Source: Gp6-AA40 sp036407095 (GTDB lineage Bacteria; Acidobacteriota; Vicinamibacteria; Vicinamibacterales; UBA2999). Taken from it: DNA of 64,000 nt. Under the pieces are notes generated by a model that worked only from the letters and a program-made list of their open reading frames with translations, had not been told where the DNA came from and made no database searches. The stretch covers positions 190,620-254,619 of the forward strand of contig DASWZV010000090.1 of NCBI GenBank assembly GCA_036407095.1, read 5' to 3'. Both the position numbers and the translations under genes were made by a program. How positions within the stretch are numbered: position 1 is the first letter of the stretch; every line of letters starts with the position of its first letter. Positions 33,944 through 42,732 of this stretch are shown piece after piece.

Positions 33944-34691
33944 GGAGCACCGGCTGATTCAGCCACTCCTGGAACCCGATCTCGCCAAGTCGCGCATCGT
34001 CGGCAGGAATCAGCGAGCGCTCGCTGAGTTCGGCGCCGAAGTACCGAGCGTGCGGGTCAGCCGCGATCTCGCGGGGGTCGTGGCGCGCGGCGAGGCCCAG
34101 ACGGATCAGCTCATCGAAACGGAACCGTTGCGGACCGGCCACTTCAACGGTGCCATTCACTGGCGCGCCTACGGCGACCCGGCCGACCGTCTTCGCGACG
34201 TCATCAGCCGCCATCGGCTGAAACAGGACCGGTGGCAGCCGCACAGTCGTTCCGACAGTCGCTTCATCCGCGATGCGCGTGACGAACTCGAAGAACTGCG
34301 TCGCGTGAACGATCGAGTACGGGATCCCGGCACCCTTGATCAGAGTTTCCTGTGCGTTCTTCGCTCGGAGGTAGGGACTGTCGGGTATACGCTCGGTTCC
34401 CACCACTGACAGCGCAACGTAGTGCCTTACACCGGCTGCTGCCGCGTACTCGAGAAGGGTGCGCGTAGATGTCGTGAAGAACTGCATGACGGCCGTTTCC
34501 TCGAACGACGGAGAGTTCGAGACGTCGACGACGACCGCCGTGTTCTGAAGGGCCCCGGCCAGGCCCTCACCGGTGAGAATGTTGACGCCCGTGTCTGGTG
34601 CAGCGGGCACGGCGTCATGGCCCTGCTCCCGCAACCTGGGCACGAGCTTCGATCCAATGAGTCCAGTGCCGCCGGGAATGACGATCTTCAT
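33936..34691 (-). CDS. NmrA-like NAD(P)-binding protein
   Basis: 251-residue Rossmann-fold protein with an N-terminal dinucleotide motif IPGGTGLIGSKL (Gly7, Gly10, Gly13) and YVALSVVGTERIPDSPYLRA, IPYSIVHATQFFEFV segments typical of atypical short-chain dehydrogenase/NmrA-like proteins. The YxxxK catalytic pair appears as YLRAK. Middle gene of the operon with the haloperoxidase-like hydrolase (11 nt upstream) and the HD protein. Likely a redox sensor or reductase. Confidence 0.88.
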   Translation of the reverse strand: MKIVIPGGTGLIGSKLVPRLREQGHDAVPAAPDTGVNILTGEGLAGALQNTAVVVDVSNSPSFEETAVMQFFTTSTRTLLEYAAAAGVRHYVALSVVGTERIPDSPYLRAKNAQETLIKGAGIPYSIVHATQFFEFVTRIADEATVGTTVRLPPVLFQPMAADDVAKTVGRVAVGAPVNGTVEVAGPQRFRFDELIRLGLAARHDPREIAADPHARYFGAELSERSLIPADDARLGEIGFQEWLNQPVLHG

Positions 34692-34702
34692 GATCGATCC
34701 GA

Positions 34703-35560
34703 TCAGCTGCGGAGAAACGCCAGCAGATCGCGGTTGACCTGATCGGCATGCGTGGCGGTGAGGCCGTGCGGCAGGCCGGGATAATAGATTTCCTTGGCCC
34801 CCTTGATCAGTTTTGCTGACTTCTTTGCCGAATCCTTGACCGGCACGATCTGGTCGTCCTCACCGTGCATGACCAGGGTCGGGATATCGAATTTCTTGAG
34901 GTCTTCGGTGAAGTCGGTTTCAGAAAAGGCTTTGATGCTGTCGTACGCGTTCTTGAGGCCGGCCTGCATGCTCCAGAGCCAGAACTGATCCAGCGTGCCT
35001 TGCGACACGTGCGCACCAGGTCTGTTGGCGCCATAGAACGGGGCAGCGAAGTCTCTGTAGGCCTGCGAGCGATCCTTGGCCAGGCCGGCCCGCAGGTTGT
35101 CGAAGATCTCGATCGGGAGTCCATCCGGATTGGCCGCAGATTTCAACATGAGCGGCGGCACGGCAGCGACGAGGACCGCCTTTCTCACACGTTTCGTCCC
35201 GTGCCGTCCGATGTAGCGCGCGACTTCTCCGCCGCCAGTCGAGTGGCCCACCATCGTGATGTCCTTGAGATTCAACGCCTCGATGAGGGCGGCCAGATCG
35301 TCGGCATACCCGTCCATGTCGTTGCCCGACCACGCCTGGCTGGATCGACCATGGCCACGACGATCGTGCGCCACGACTCGGAAGCCGTGCTCAGCAAGAA
35401 ACATCATCTGGCCGTCCCACATATCGGAGTTCAACGGCCATCCGTGCGAAAGGGTGACGACTGGCCCTTTGCCCCAGTCCTTGTAGTAGATCATCGTGCC
35501 GTCCTTCACCGTGATCGTGCTCGCCGTGCTTTCTTTCACTGTGATCGTGCCCATATGCAT
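34703..35560 (-). CDS. Alpha/beta hydrolase (non-heme haloperoxidase-like)
   Basis: 285 residues. Motifs: LSHGWPLNSDMWDGQMMFL (oxyanion hole), VAHDRRGHGRS, nucleophile GHSTGGGE (Ser107), LVMHGEDDQIVP (Asp) and LPHGLTATH (His), the pattern of chloroperoxidase/esterases. ATG 35560 or 35554 are both possible; AGGAG is 3 or 9 nt away, favouring 35554. The N-terminus has a tandem duplication (GTITVKESTASTITVKDGT) encoded by near-identical ACGATCAC(A/G)GTGAA repeats, a likely slippage product. First gene of a three-gene operon. Confidence 0.9.
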   Translation of the reverse strand: MHMGTITVKESTASTITVKDGTMIYYKDWGKGPVVTLSHGWPLNSDMWDGQMMFLAEHGFRVVAHDRRGHGRSSQAWSGNDMDGYADDLAALIEALNLKDITMVGHSTGGGEVARYIGRHGTKRVRKAVLVAAVPPLMLKSAANPDGLPIEIFDNLRAGLAKDRSQAYRDFAAPFYGANRPGAHVSQGTLDQFWLWSMQAGLKNAYDSIKAFSETDFTEDLKKFDIPTLVMHGEDDQIVPVKDSAKKSAKLIKGAKEIYYPGLPHGLTATHADQVNRDLLAFLRS

Positions 35561-35854
35561 GTCTCCTGAACGAACTGGCCGCGAAGCGGCACCGTTCGCG
35601 GTTGGCTGCGCGAGGCGATGCGGCCAGATGAAGATCTGCGCATCGCTCGCGGCGACCTCTGCCGGTCAGATGCCTTGGATCGCAGCAACGTCGCAACGAC
35701 CTCGCCATCCCGATGCACGTGCGGGCGGGGACATGTTCGCCATCAATCGCACGCTGGCCCGCCGTCTACCACGAGATGTCGTGATCGCGGCGAACTCGCT
35801 ACGGATTGTCGGGGTGGTATAAGGATGGCTCCATTTCATTCATGAGGTGAGTTC
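35561..35854. other. Spacer with a possible C-terminal gene fragment
   Basis: Divergent spacer of 294 nt. A plus-strand segment (35732-35822) reads MFAINRTLARRLPRDVVIAA then NSLRIVGVV and a stop. It looks protein-like but has no convincing start and no family was recognised; it may be the tail of a lost gene. The promoter for the gene at 35855 probably lies at its right end. Confidence 0.25.
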
Positions 35855-36328
35855 ATGCGTTCAATCGGAGTCTTCGCAGCGTCTATCGTGTCCATCCTGT
35901 TCTCATTCCCCTCGTTGTCGTCGGCGGCTATCGTCGGATGCTCGGTACTTACGCAGGCGCAAATCGCCGCGGCGACGGGCGCCACCGTCGGCCCCGGTTC
36001 CCCGATCGCGGCGCCAACGTCATGTCAGTGGAGCGGCAAGGGGAAGATGGTCACGCTCACGATCAGGCAGCCGCTGGCAAACAAGAGCCCGGTCGATCAG
36101 TTCAACGACGCCAAGAAGAGAACCCTCCCCGGCGTGACGATAGAACCGGTAAGCGGCGTAGGAGACGATGCGTTCTACGTGTACTTCGCCGGGCACGAGC
36201 GATCGGGCTGTGGCCTCGTGGTCAAGAAAGGAAGCTCGGTGTTCGAGGTGCGGGTGTACGGATTCGAGCTTCCTCAGGGGAAGACAGTCAGCAAGACTCT
36301 GAGCCAGCAGGCTGTCGCCAAGTTCTGA
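35855..36328 (+). CDS. Small secreted protein
   Basis: 157-residue exported protein. Signal peptide MRSIGVFAASIVSILFSFPSLSSA, then GCSVLTQAQIAAATGATVG and CQWSGKGKMVTLTI, resembling small DUF3558-like/secreted domains in which a Cys pair frames a 'L-T-x-A-E-V' helix. C-terminal GVGDDAFYVYFAGHERSGC and VVKKGSSVFEVRVYGF continue the beta sheet. ATG follows TGAGGTGAGTTC. Single-gene unit. Function unknown. Confidence 0.78.
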   Translation: MRSIGVFAASIVSILFSFPSLSSAAIVGCSVLTQAQIAAATGATVGPGSPIAAPTSCQWSGKGKMVTLTIRQPLANKSPVDQFNDAKKRTLPGVTIEPVSGVGDDAFYVYFAGHERSGCGLVVKKGSSVFEVRVYGFELPQGKTVSKTLSQQAVAKF

Positions 36329-36368
36329 CCGCGACCCGCGACCGCGTCGCGGGGGAATGCCCCTGGAG

Positions 36369-36806
36369 TCAGGGGGCGGTGTTCGACGCATGAAATGAGA
36401 CGACCTGCCAGCGACCCGCGCGCCGCAGGTACACCTTTGTAAACCTCCAGTCATCGTCGACCGTCGCGCCTCCGACCGCTCTCGTGCGCCGGAGACGGCC
36501 GGTCACGATGGCTGTCGCGTCGTACACGCGGAACTTCGTTTCGGACGTCTCGTATCGGTCGAACTTCATCCGGCCCGACGTGAAGATTCCGACCGCATCC
36601 CCTTTGGTCATCACGCGCATGCCGGGCACCACGACGACCAGGTCATCGGCAAAGAGGTGCTCCAGCGTTGCGGCATCGCCGCGCACGTGCGCGGCGTTCC
36701 AGTCGGCTTCAAGGCGAGTCAACGTTGCGACGTCGCGATCGGCCTGCGCGGCAGCCGGCTGCTGAACGAGGGCGATCGTGACGAGCCACAGCGGCAGCAA
36801 CATCAT
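36369..36806 (-). CDS. Secreted SnoaL/DUF4440-like protein
   Basis: 145 residues from ATG 36806, chosen because MMLLPLWLVTIALVQQPAAA is a good signal peptide; a longer in-frame start (36884) adds a basic leader. The mature part is an NTF2-like alpha+beta barrel of the SnoaL/DUF4440 type: LTRLEADWNAAHVRGDAATL, EHLFADDLVVVVPGMRVMTK, FTKVYLRRAGRWQVVSFHAS. Such domains bind small molecules or act as stress proteins. The remaining 299 nt up to the SMI1 gene hold no other gene. Confidence 0.85.
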   Translation of the reverse strand: MMLLPLWLVTIALVQQPAAAQADRDVATLTRLEADWNAAHVRGDAATLEHLFADDLVVVVPGMRVMTKGDAVGIFTSGRMKFDRYETSETKFRVYDATAIVTGRLRRTRAVGGATVDDDWRFTKVYLRRAGRWQVVSFHASNTAP

Positions 36807-37072
36807 GAACAGATATCCGATTCGCGAACCGAATTTACTGCGCGCGACGACGCATGTCGCGGGGCCGCCGGTTCCACGCGCCAATCGTGAATATTCTCCG
36901 TTCTCTCCGCAATTCGTTCTCCAAGTCTATTGTGCGGGGTGTGAGCTGCGCTCATGACGACTCCTTGGCCAACGTCGCAGCACACGGCGCGCGTCAGGTG
37001 CCTGTATGGCAGTGGGTCTTGAGCCTCCTGCATCGGCATCAGAGGCCGCGATGATCCTGCACGTCCCGCGTC

Positions 37073-37093
37073 GGCAGACGACCTTCGTCTGCC
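37073..37093 (-). terminator. Perfect hairpin downstream of SMI1/KNR4 gene
   Basis: GGCAGACGA-CCT-TCGTCTGCC: 9-bp perfect stem with a 3-nt loop, 13 nt beyond the stop of the minus-strand gene at 37106. No U-run follows on either strand, so it may be an intrinsic terminator lacking a tail or a small dispersed hairpin. The rest of 36807-37105 shows nothing. Confidence 0.45.
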
Positions 37094-37105
37094 ACGGCGG
37101 TGACC

Positions 37106-37564
37106 CTACGGGTTCGACTCGAGCTGCGCGCAGAAATTCTTGAATGTACGGGCGACGACAGTCAGGGCGCTCACGCGCGGCGGGTGGTCCCGCTCGGCAT
37201 TCTCGAGCGAAAAGTAATACACCTGCCCGAGTCGTGCCTCGTTGCCGTCAAGCAGCAGGTAGTTTCCCTCGGTGTCGTAAGCAATCGGTAGCAGATGATC
37301 GGGGACACGTGCAGCCAAATACTCCAAATGGCTCTCGATGTTGAAATCCGGATTGTCGTCGCGGATACCGAGCATGGCGCTGATTTGGCAAATCGTCTCG
37401 CCGGTAGCGAGCATGCGGAACTCGCCGCCGGACACGCATTCGCCGCCGTTATTCGCGGCGAGAAACGACACGTAGTCGCCGGGCAATTGCCAGCCGAGCC
37501 GATCCTCGAGCCCTGAAATCTCGGCCGGGCTCGCCTCCGTGCTATCGACTAGGAAGAACGACAT
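37106..37564 (-). CDS. SMI1/KNR4 (SUKH) family protein
   Basis: 152-residue cytoplasmic protein of the SUKH superfamily: EISGLEDRLGWQLPGDYVSF, LAANNGGECVSGGEFRML, LLPIAYDTEGNYLLLD, GQVYYFSLENAE. These are the hallmark strands/helices of SMI1/KNR4 domains, many of which are immunity proteins against contact-dependent or secreted nuclease toxins. It follows a TPR-like gene by 26 nt on the same strand. No cognate toxin is visible in the window. Confidence 0.88.
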   Translation of the reverse strand: MSFFLVDSTEASPAEISGLEDRLGWQLPGDYVSFLAANNGGECVSGGEFRMLATGETICQISAMLGIRDDNPDFNIESHLEYLAARVPDHLLPIAYDTEGNYLLLDGNEARLGQVYYFSLENAERDHPPRVSALTVVARTFKNFCAQLESNP

Positions 37565-37590
37565 CCTCGGGTCGTCGAGCGGGAAGGGGG

Positions 37591-38049
37591 CTACGACGGC
37601 TGCTGTTTAGGACGGGTCTTGCAGGTCCGGAAGAACGCCTTGTAGCGCGGGTCTTCCTCAACGAAACACCGGCCCTTGGACATCGCGTTCGCGCGCTCGA
37701 AATATTCGAACGCCCTGGCCAGGTCCCCCTTTTCGTAGTACAGCGAGCCTAGCCAGAAATAAGGGCCGTCCTGGTACTCGGCGTAGTAGGGCGACCCGAG
37801 GTACGCATTGACCGCTTCGATGGGCTTGTCGTAGCTGCGGCTCGCTCCCATGTACTTTACAAAAGCGCCCAGACAGACGTACGTGACATCCCAACCAAAT
37901 TTCGGCTCGGGGATCCGGCCCCATGCGTCTTCGCACAGTTGCTCGGCCCGCGCGTGGTCGCCGGCCGCGGCCGCCTGCTTCGCCTCCGAGAATACGGCGT
38001 AGATTGGCAGTCGGACGTCATCGGGCATCGGCGTCGATTGCGTCGCCAC
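37591..38049 (-). CDS. Small TPR-like protein next to SMI1 gene
   Basis: 152 residues from GTG 38049 (ATG at codon 8, 38028, is equally possible). Helical repeat content: VFSEAKQAAAAGDHARAEQL, YYEKGDLARAFEYFERANAM resemble TPR units. Cytoplasmic, no signal peptide. Cotranscribed upstream of the SMI1/KNR4 gene. Similar small helical proteins accompany polymorphic-toxin immunity genes, so an orphan immunity pair is possible; the context is the only evidence. Confidence 0.75.
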   Translation of the reverse strand: MATQSTPMPDDVRLPIYAVFSEAKQAAAAGDHARAEQLCEDAWGRIPEPKFGWDVTYVCLGAFVKYMGASRSYDKPIEAVNAYLGSPYYAEYQDGPYFWLGSLYYEKGDLARAFEYFERANAMSKGRCFVEEDPRYKAFFRTCKTRPKQQPS

Positions 38050-38357
38050 TTGCGTCCCTACTTCGTGCCCGACCGCGATTCGTCGTCGTAACTCTGCTCA
38101 AAGGCGCGCGCGGATTCGACGTTCATGCCCTCACTTCCATCTCGTGGGAGTGGCAGCCCAAGGCGTGAATTGTACCTTTACCCGATGCAGTTCGTTTCCG
38201 ATTAGCTGTTGCGAACAACATAACCTCGAATCGGCTGCAGTGGCAATTTTCACTGCAGGTGGAACACCTCGTGGACGGATCGTTGGCATCATCACGAAAC
38301 GGCGTGATTCCTAGACCTGGTCTGCGAGGGCGCTTGCCAGGCGGGAGAAGTTCAACG

Positions 38358-38394
38358 CAGGGCACGGCGGCGTTGCCGACCGTGCCTTGCCCTG
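38358..38394 (-). terminator. Hairpin downstream of choice-of-anchor protein gene
   Basis: CAGGGCACGG (38358-38367) pairs with CCGTGCC-TT-GCCCTG (38380-38394), with a 2-nt bulge, 5 nt past the stop of the gene at 38400. No clear U-run. The rest of 38050-38357 holds no recognised gene. Confidence 0.5.
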
Positions 38395-38399
38395 TTTCA

Positions 38400-39002
38400 T
38401 CAGCAGGTGATACCCGAACGCGCGGAAGCGACGACGATCTCGACGGTCGGTCCGGTCACGTGCAGCGCGTTGACAGTCATCGATCCGGTGTTGCCGCCGG
38501 TTGAACTCGACTGCTCGTTGACGATGACGCTGATGCCGCCAGGGGCGGAGATGGCGACGTTCGGAGTGGAGGTGACGATCGGCATCCCGGCCACGGTCAG
38601 CCCCACGAGCTCGGAGTTGCCGCTGGTTGTCGCTTGACCGCCGCTGCAGGTCGCGTTCGCGTTGGATTTCACGAGATCGGCCGCGACGAGGCCGTTCAGC
38701 AGATTCAGATTCGCCACAGACGACTGAGACTGACTCGTAGTGCCGCTGCCGGATGCAGCGCTGCTCAGCGCCTCGGCCGATACCAGACCGAGGATGTTGA
38801 CGTTTGCAAGCGAGGTCTTTAGGTTGCCGCCGGCGCTCGGAAGCGGCCCTGTATCGGAGAGCGCTAACGATAGGCCCGCCGCACTCGCGCGCACTGCCAC
38901 GGCTTGCCCGCTGAAAGAGGTTGTCGTCTGCGCGAATGTCATGACCGGACTCGACGCGAGAAACAATGAGAGGACAATAGAAAATCGTCGATTCTTACGC
39001 AT
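38400..39002 (-). CDS. Secreted choice-of-anchor P-like protein
   Basis: 200-residue exported protein. Signal peptide MRKNRRFSIVLSLFLASSPVMTFAQ. The mature sequence (FSGQAVAVRASAAGLSLALS, DTGPLPSAGGNLKTSLANVN, SVANLNLLNGLVAADLV, GISVIVNEQSSSTGG, SMTVNALHV) matches the repetitive beta pattern of choice-of-anchor P family proteins of Actinobacteria and Acidobacteriota, which end in a Cys-containing tail (here SGITC). Shine-Dalgarno GGGAGAGA upstream. Role unknown; extracellular. Confidence 0.78.
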   Translation of the reverse strand: MRKNRRFSIVLSLFLASSPVMTFAQTTTSFSGQAVAVRASAAGLSLALSDTGPLPSAGGNLKTSLANVNILGLVSAEALSSAASGSGTTSQSQSSVANLNLLNGLVAADLVKSNANATCSGGQATTSGNSELVGLTVAGMPIVTSTPNVAISAPGGISVIVNEQSSSTGGNTGSMTVNALHVTGPTVEIVVASARSGITC

Positions 39003-39612
39003 GCTGATCTCTCCCTTGTTCTAGTACCGTCCTTGCTTCCTCAACAAAACTGACGAGTCGCGCGACGACGCGGCGTAGTGCAATCGACTGGCCGTCGTTC
39101 ATGCGATCGGCGACTGGCTGTCTTCTCGATGAAGATCGAACTCGCGGCTGTCGCAGTCGGCAGTTGAGGGAGCGCGAGGAATGTAAGAGTTACTGGAGCT
39201 CGTCCAGGCTACAAAGGAGAATGCCTCGATTTCGCAGGCACTTTTGCCGACCGTGTAATGGCGATGCAACTTGTAGCTACTGGCGACAGGTAACGAGTCC
39301 AGTTGGATTTGTCTCACGCATTAGGGCTCCCCACAGAGAATCGACGCTTTAATTGCGGGGGCGCCCTATATCACGCGGGCGACCTATATCAATCGGATGG
39401 ACACTGAGATCACGAACGCTGTTCCGGTGTTTGCCCTCCGTGTCTCCGCACTTCGTGTTCTCCGTGATCTTCGTGGCCCACGCTCCGTTTCGCTCTGTGG
39501 CGCACAACGAAGTTACACGGCAATCACCGGCTCGATACATCACGACGCGACTCTAGTCCTTTCCTGACGAGCTCCGTCATCGGTGTCGATGCCTGGAAGA
39601 GGGAGGAGAACA
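39003..39612. other. 610-nt intergenic region with simple-repeat element
   Basis: No gene supported. Contains the CTATATCA tandem pair (39355-39391) and, at 39430-39480, a run of related words (CCTCCGTGTCTCCGCACTTC, GTGTTCTCCGTGATCTTCGT) of the CTCCGTG kind seen as degenerate dispersed repeats in this type of genome. The right end carries GGGAGGAGAA, the ribosome-binding site of the gene at 39613. Confidence 0.5.
39355..39391 (+). repeat. Short direct repeat, CTATATCA units
   Basis: GCGGGGGCGCCCTATATCA (39355-39373) and GCGGGCGACCTATATCA (39375-39391) are adjacent near-repeats. They lie ~220 nt upstream of the phosphatase fusion gene and could be tandem protein-binding sites; no further evidence. 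Confidence 0.4.
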
Positions 39613-42600
39613 ATGAGTCAGTACGTCGCTCGGCACAAAGCCCTGGTCACGTTGATCAGCGCGCTCATCTTGATCATCGGAGGCTGGGTTGCGGCTGACC
39701 CTGGTGGGTCCGAAGGGCGCTCATCTGACTTCCTGAATTTCTCTGCACCTGCTGGCGATCGCCCGGCAACGACGAACACGATCATCAACGGGGTGAGCGC
39801 GGCTGTCCTGCCCAACGGCCGGCTGGTCACGCCCGCGGGGATCGAGGTCAACGTGCTGGCGCCGAAGCCATTCGGGTTGGCCTTGTCGCCAGATGGCAAC
39901 ATGCTCGCCACTGTGAACAGCGGCTCGGCCCCCTTCTCGTTGACGTTGATTTCTCAAATCAAGAGCGCGACACCAACGGTGAAGCGCATCGACGTCGACG
40001 CGAGTTTCATGGGCGTCACCTTCTCGCCCGACAGCAGGCGCGTGTATCTCTCGGGCGGCGAGAACGGCAACATCTGGGTGGCAGACGCAGTCGCGGGCAC
40101 AATCATCGGCTCGGTGAATCTCAATGGCTCGACGCATCCCCTCGACAAACCGCTGGCGGTGAAGACGGCGCCGGCCGCTCATTTCAAGGGTACCTACCCC
40201 GGCAACATGGTGCTGACGAGTAACGGTCGCTTCCTCTTCGTCGTCGATCAAGGCAGCTTCCAGGTGTTCGTGCTCGACACCTCGAAGATCGTCACGGGCA
40301 TCGACGCGCAAAGTCGCGTCACCGAGCCGGACAACTTCGCCGCCGTCGTCGGTCACGTCAAAGTCGGCCGCTACCCCTTCGGCATCGGACTCTCGCCCGA
40401 CGAGCAGACGTTGCTCGTGACGCACGTCGGCGTGTTCCAGTACACACATCTTCGGCCGGCGAGCCCTGTCGGTGATGACAACGTCGACTACCCGCTCTGT
40501 TATCCGGGCGCGGGCTACCCTGACGAAACGCGCGACGATCGCGTCATCGCAATCAGCAAGGTCGATCCACGCAATCTGCCAACCAGCCTTCGCGATCCCG
40601 ACGGCATCCGCTGCGGATATGTGCCGGGCACCCGGCTCTACACGGTACCCGGGCTGGGCAGTCCCAATGCGCCAGAGTCCTCGTCGGTCTACGTGCTCGA
40701 TGTCAGCAACCCGCTCACACCGCACACGCGACAGGTCGTCAAGACCGGGCCACGCGTCGGCGAACGCGAGGACGGCATCGACGTCTACAGCGGCAGCCAC
40801 CCCAACTCGGTCGTCGTCGGACCCGAGGCGATCTACGTGGCCAACGGCAACAACGACACCATCTCGATCCTCGATCGCTCGAGCTACGAAGAGCGCGACC
40901 GCATCAACCTGTCGCTTCTTCGCGGACAGGATCGCGTGCTGAAAGGCGTGCAACCAGTCGGACTCGCGTTGAGCCCGGACGCGCAGACGCTGTATGTGGC
41001 AGAAGCCGGCGTCAACGCGATCGGCGTGATCAGATTGAATGGAAACGGCAAGCACGGTCACGTCGTTGGCCACATTCCCACCGGATGGTGGCCGAGCAGC
41101 GTCGAGGTGAGCGCCGACGGCAAGACGCTCTATGTCGCCAACGCGCGTGGTCGCGGAGCCGGTCCCAATCAGGTTGGCGAGAGCCGGTCGCCGAAGTTCA
41201 CGGTGCTCGGGACTGTGAACATCATCCCGCTGCCGAGCGACTGGAGGCTCGACGCGTTCACGGCGCGCGTGTACGCCAACAACGGCTTCGCCGATCGCAA
41301 GGACGACGAACAGGGCCAAACGGATTCGAACAACCCGATTCCGGACGAGGCCGGAAAGGCCAGCAGGCAGATCAAGCACGTCATCTTCATCAACAAAGAG
41401 AACGCGACGCACGACCTGATGCTGGGCGATATCACGAGCACGCGCCGCGGAGCGGCGGTCGACGGCAACCCGAACTTCTCGCTCGGGTACGACACGAGCC
41501 CCAACCATCACGAACTGGCGCTGCGTTTCGCGTTCAGCGACAAATTCTTCCTCGAACCGTCGGTGTCCTCGGACGGGCATCGATGGTTGACCGGGCAGTA
41601 CACAGCGGAACTGGAGGAGACGCACTGGCCCGCCTCTTATGGTGGCCGCCGCCAGGATGCGGGCGACAATCCAGCGGTCATCGCGGACTACCCCGGGCGC
41701 ATCGGGTTCACCGACGCCAACGCGTCGCCTGAACCGAACGACTACAACGCGCACGGCGGCATCTATCTCCATCTGCACCGGAACGGGAAGAGCTTCGTCA
41801 ACTTCGGCAACGGCTACGAGTTCGCGGTGATCGACGAGCCGAACGCAGCCGATCCAACCGGCGCACGCGAGCACGCGAACGTGCCGATGGAGAAAGTCGT
41901 TCGCGACAACAGCGATCATCTGTTCCCCACGTACAACACGCACATTCCCGACGCGCCGCTTCCCGAAGACCCGGCGCGGTTCAGCCGTTTCGGCCGCTTC
42001 AGGCAGGTGTTCGAGGCGCACTACGTCGATCGCGCACGCGACGTCTGCAGGCTGCCGCAGTACGTCGACCTGTACTATCCGAACGATCACGGCGGCGGCG
42101 CGCGCGACATCCATCCGAGCGGCCCCGACTGGTCGTTCAAGCGCTTCGTGCAGGACAACGATTCCGCGCTCGGTCTGACCGTCGAGCTCCTGTCACACAG
42201 CCCGTGCTGGAAGGACACGGTGATCTTCGTCGTCGAGGACGACACGCAGAACGGCGCCGATCACGTCGACGGCCATCGTTCGATCTTTCTGGCGATCAGC
42301 CCGTGGGTGAAGAAGCAGTACGTCGGCCACACGCATACCAGTCTGGCGAGCATCTTCAAGACCGTCGATCTGATCCTGGGGATGCCGCCGCTCAATCAAT
42401 ATGATGCGGCCGCCACAGATCTCCGGCACATGTTCACGAGCACGCCCGACTTCACGCCGTACAACTACCAGCAGGTGCTCTTCGCGCAGCAGGTCAACCC
42501 GCTGTGGCCGCTCCTCACCAAGGACATCGACTTCAGTCGACCAGATCTGGACGAAGTCAAGCTTGCCGCGGCCATCATGAAGTCCGAGGGACTTCCGCGG

Positions 42601-42624
42601 AGAAGGCCTGCGACGAAGCACTAG
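39613..42624 (+). CDS. Bifunctional YncE-type propeller / alkaline-phosphatase superfamily protein
   Basis: 1003 residues from ATG 39613, preceded by GGGAGGAGAA. N-terminal hydrophobic segment HKALVTLISALILIIGGWVA. Residues ~60-520 are a YncE/YVTN-like beta-propeller (FGLALSPDGNMLATVNSGSA, GVTFSPDSRRVYLSGG, FGIGLSPDEQTLLVTHVGVF, GLALSPDAQTLYVAEAGVNA, SSVEVSADGKTLYVANARG). Residues ~580-1000 form an alkaline-phosphatase-superfamily/phosphoesterase domain (HVIFINKENATHDLMLGDI with a Thr in the nucleophile position; IFVVEDDTQNGADHVDGHRS with metal Asp/His). Matches the 'bifunctional YncE family/alkaline phosphatase family' fusions. Substrate unknown; extracytoplasmic. Confidence 0.9.
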   Translation: MSQYVARHKALVTLISALILIIGGWVAADPGGSEGRSSDFLNFSAPAGDRPATTNTIINGVSAAVLPNGRLVTPAGIEVNVLAPKPFGLALSPDGNMLATVNSGSAPFSLTLISQIKSATPTVKRIDVDASFMGVTFSPDSRRVYLSGGENGNIWVADAVAGTIIGSVNLNGSTHPLDKPLAVKTAPAAHFKGTYPGNMVLTSNGRFLFVVDQGSFQVFVLDTSKIVTGIDAQSRVTEPDNFAAVVGHVKVGRYPFGIGLSPDEQTLLVTHVGVFQYTHLRPASPVGDDNVDYPLCYPGAGYPDETRDDRVIAISKVDPRNLPTSLRDPDGIRCGYVPGTRLYTVPGLGSPNAPESSSVYVLDVSNPLTPHTRQVVKTGPRVGEREDGIDVYSGSHPNSVVVGPEAIYVANGNNDTISILDRSSYEERDRINLSLLRGQDRVLKGVQPVGLALSPDAQTLYVAEAGVNAIGVIRLNGNGKHGHVVGHIPTGWWPSSVEVSADGKTLYVANARGRGAGPNQVGESRSPKFTVLGTVNIIPLPSDWRLDAFTARVYANNGFADRKDDEQGQTDSNNPIPDEAGKASRQIKHVIFINKENATHDLMLGDITSTRRGAAVDGNPNFSLGYDTSPNHHELALRFAFSDKFFLEPSVSSDGHRWLTGQYTAELEETHWPASYGGRRQDAGDNPAVIADYPGRIGFTDANASPEPNDYNAHGGIYLHLHRNGKSFVNFGNGYEFAVIDEPNAADPTGAREHANVPMEKVVRDNSDHLFPTYNTHIPDAPLPEDPARFSRFGRFRQVFEAHYVDRARDVCRLPQYVDLYYPNDHGGGARDIHPSGPDWSFKRFVQDNDSALGLTVELLSHSPCWKDTVIFVVEDDTQNGADHVDGHRSIFLAISPWVKKQYVGHTHTSLASIFKTVDLILGMPPLNQYDAAATDLRHMFTSTPDFTPYNYQQVLFAQQVNPLWPLLTKDIDFSRPDLDEVKLAAAIMKSEGLPRRRPATKH

Positions 42625-42732
42625 TTCCCACTAGTCGGATCCGCGCGGGCCAGGCGATGCACGCCTGGCCCGCACGTGGATTGACTTCCTCCGGTGCTGA
42701 CGAGATCATGTCCTCCCCTCGGAGACCACCCC

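Noticed and set aside
39721..42114. 797-codon open frame on the minus strand opposite the phosphatase fusion
   Set aside because: Mirror of a high-GC gene with strong third-position bias; the translation is Val/Arg/Asp-rich with no recognisable domain, while the plus-strand product has clear propeller and phosphoesterase motifs.
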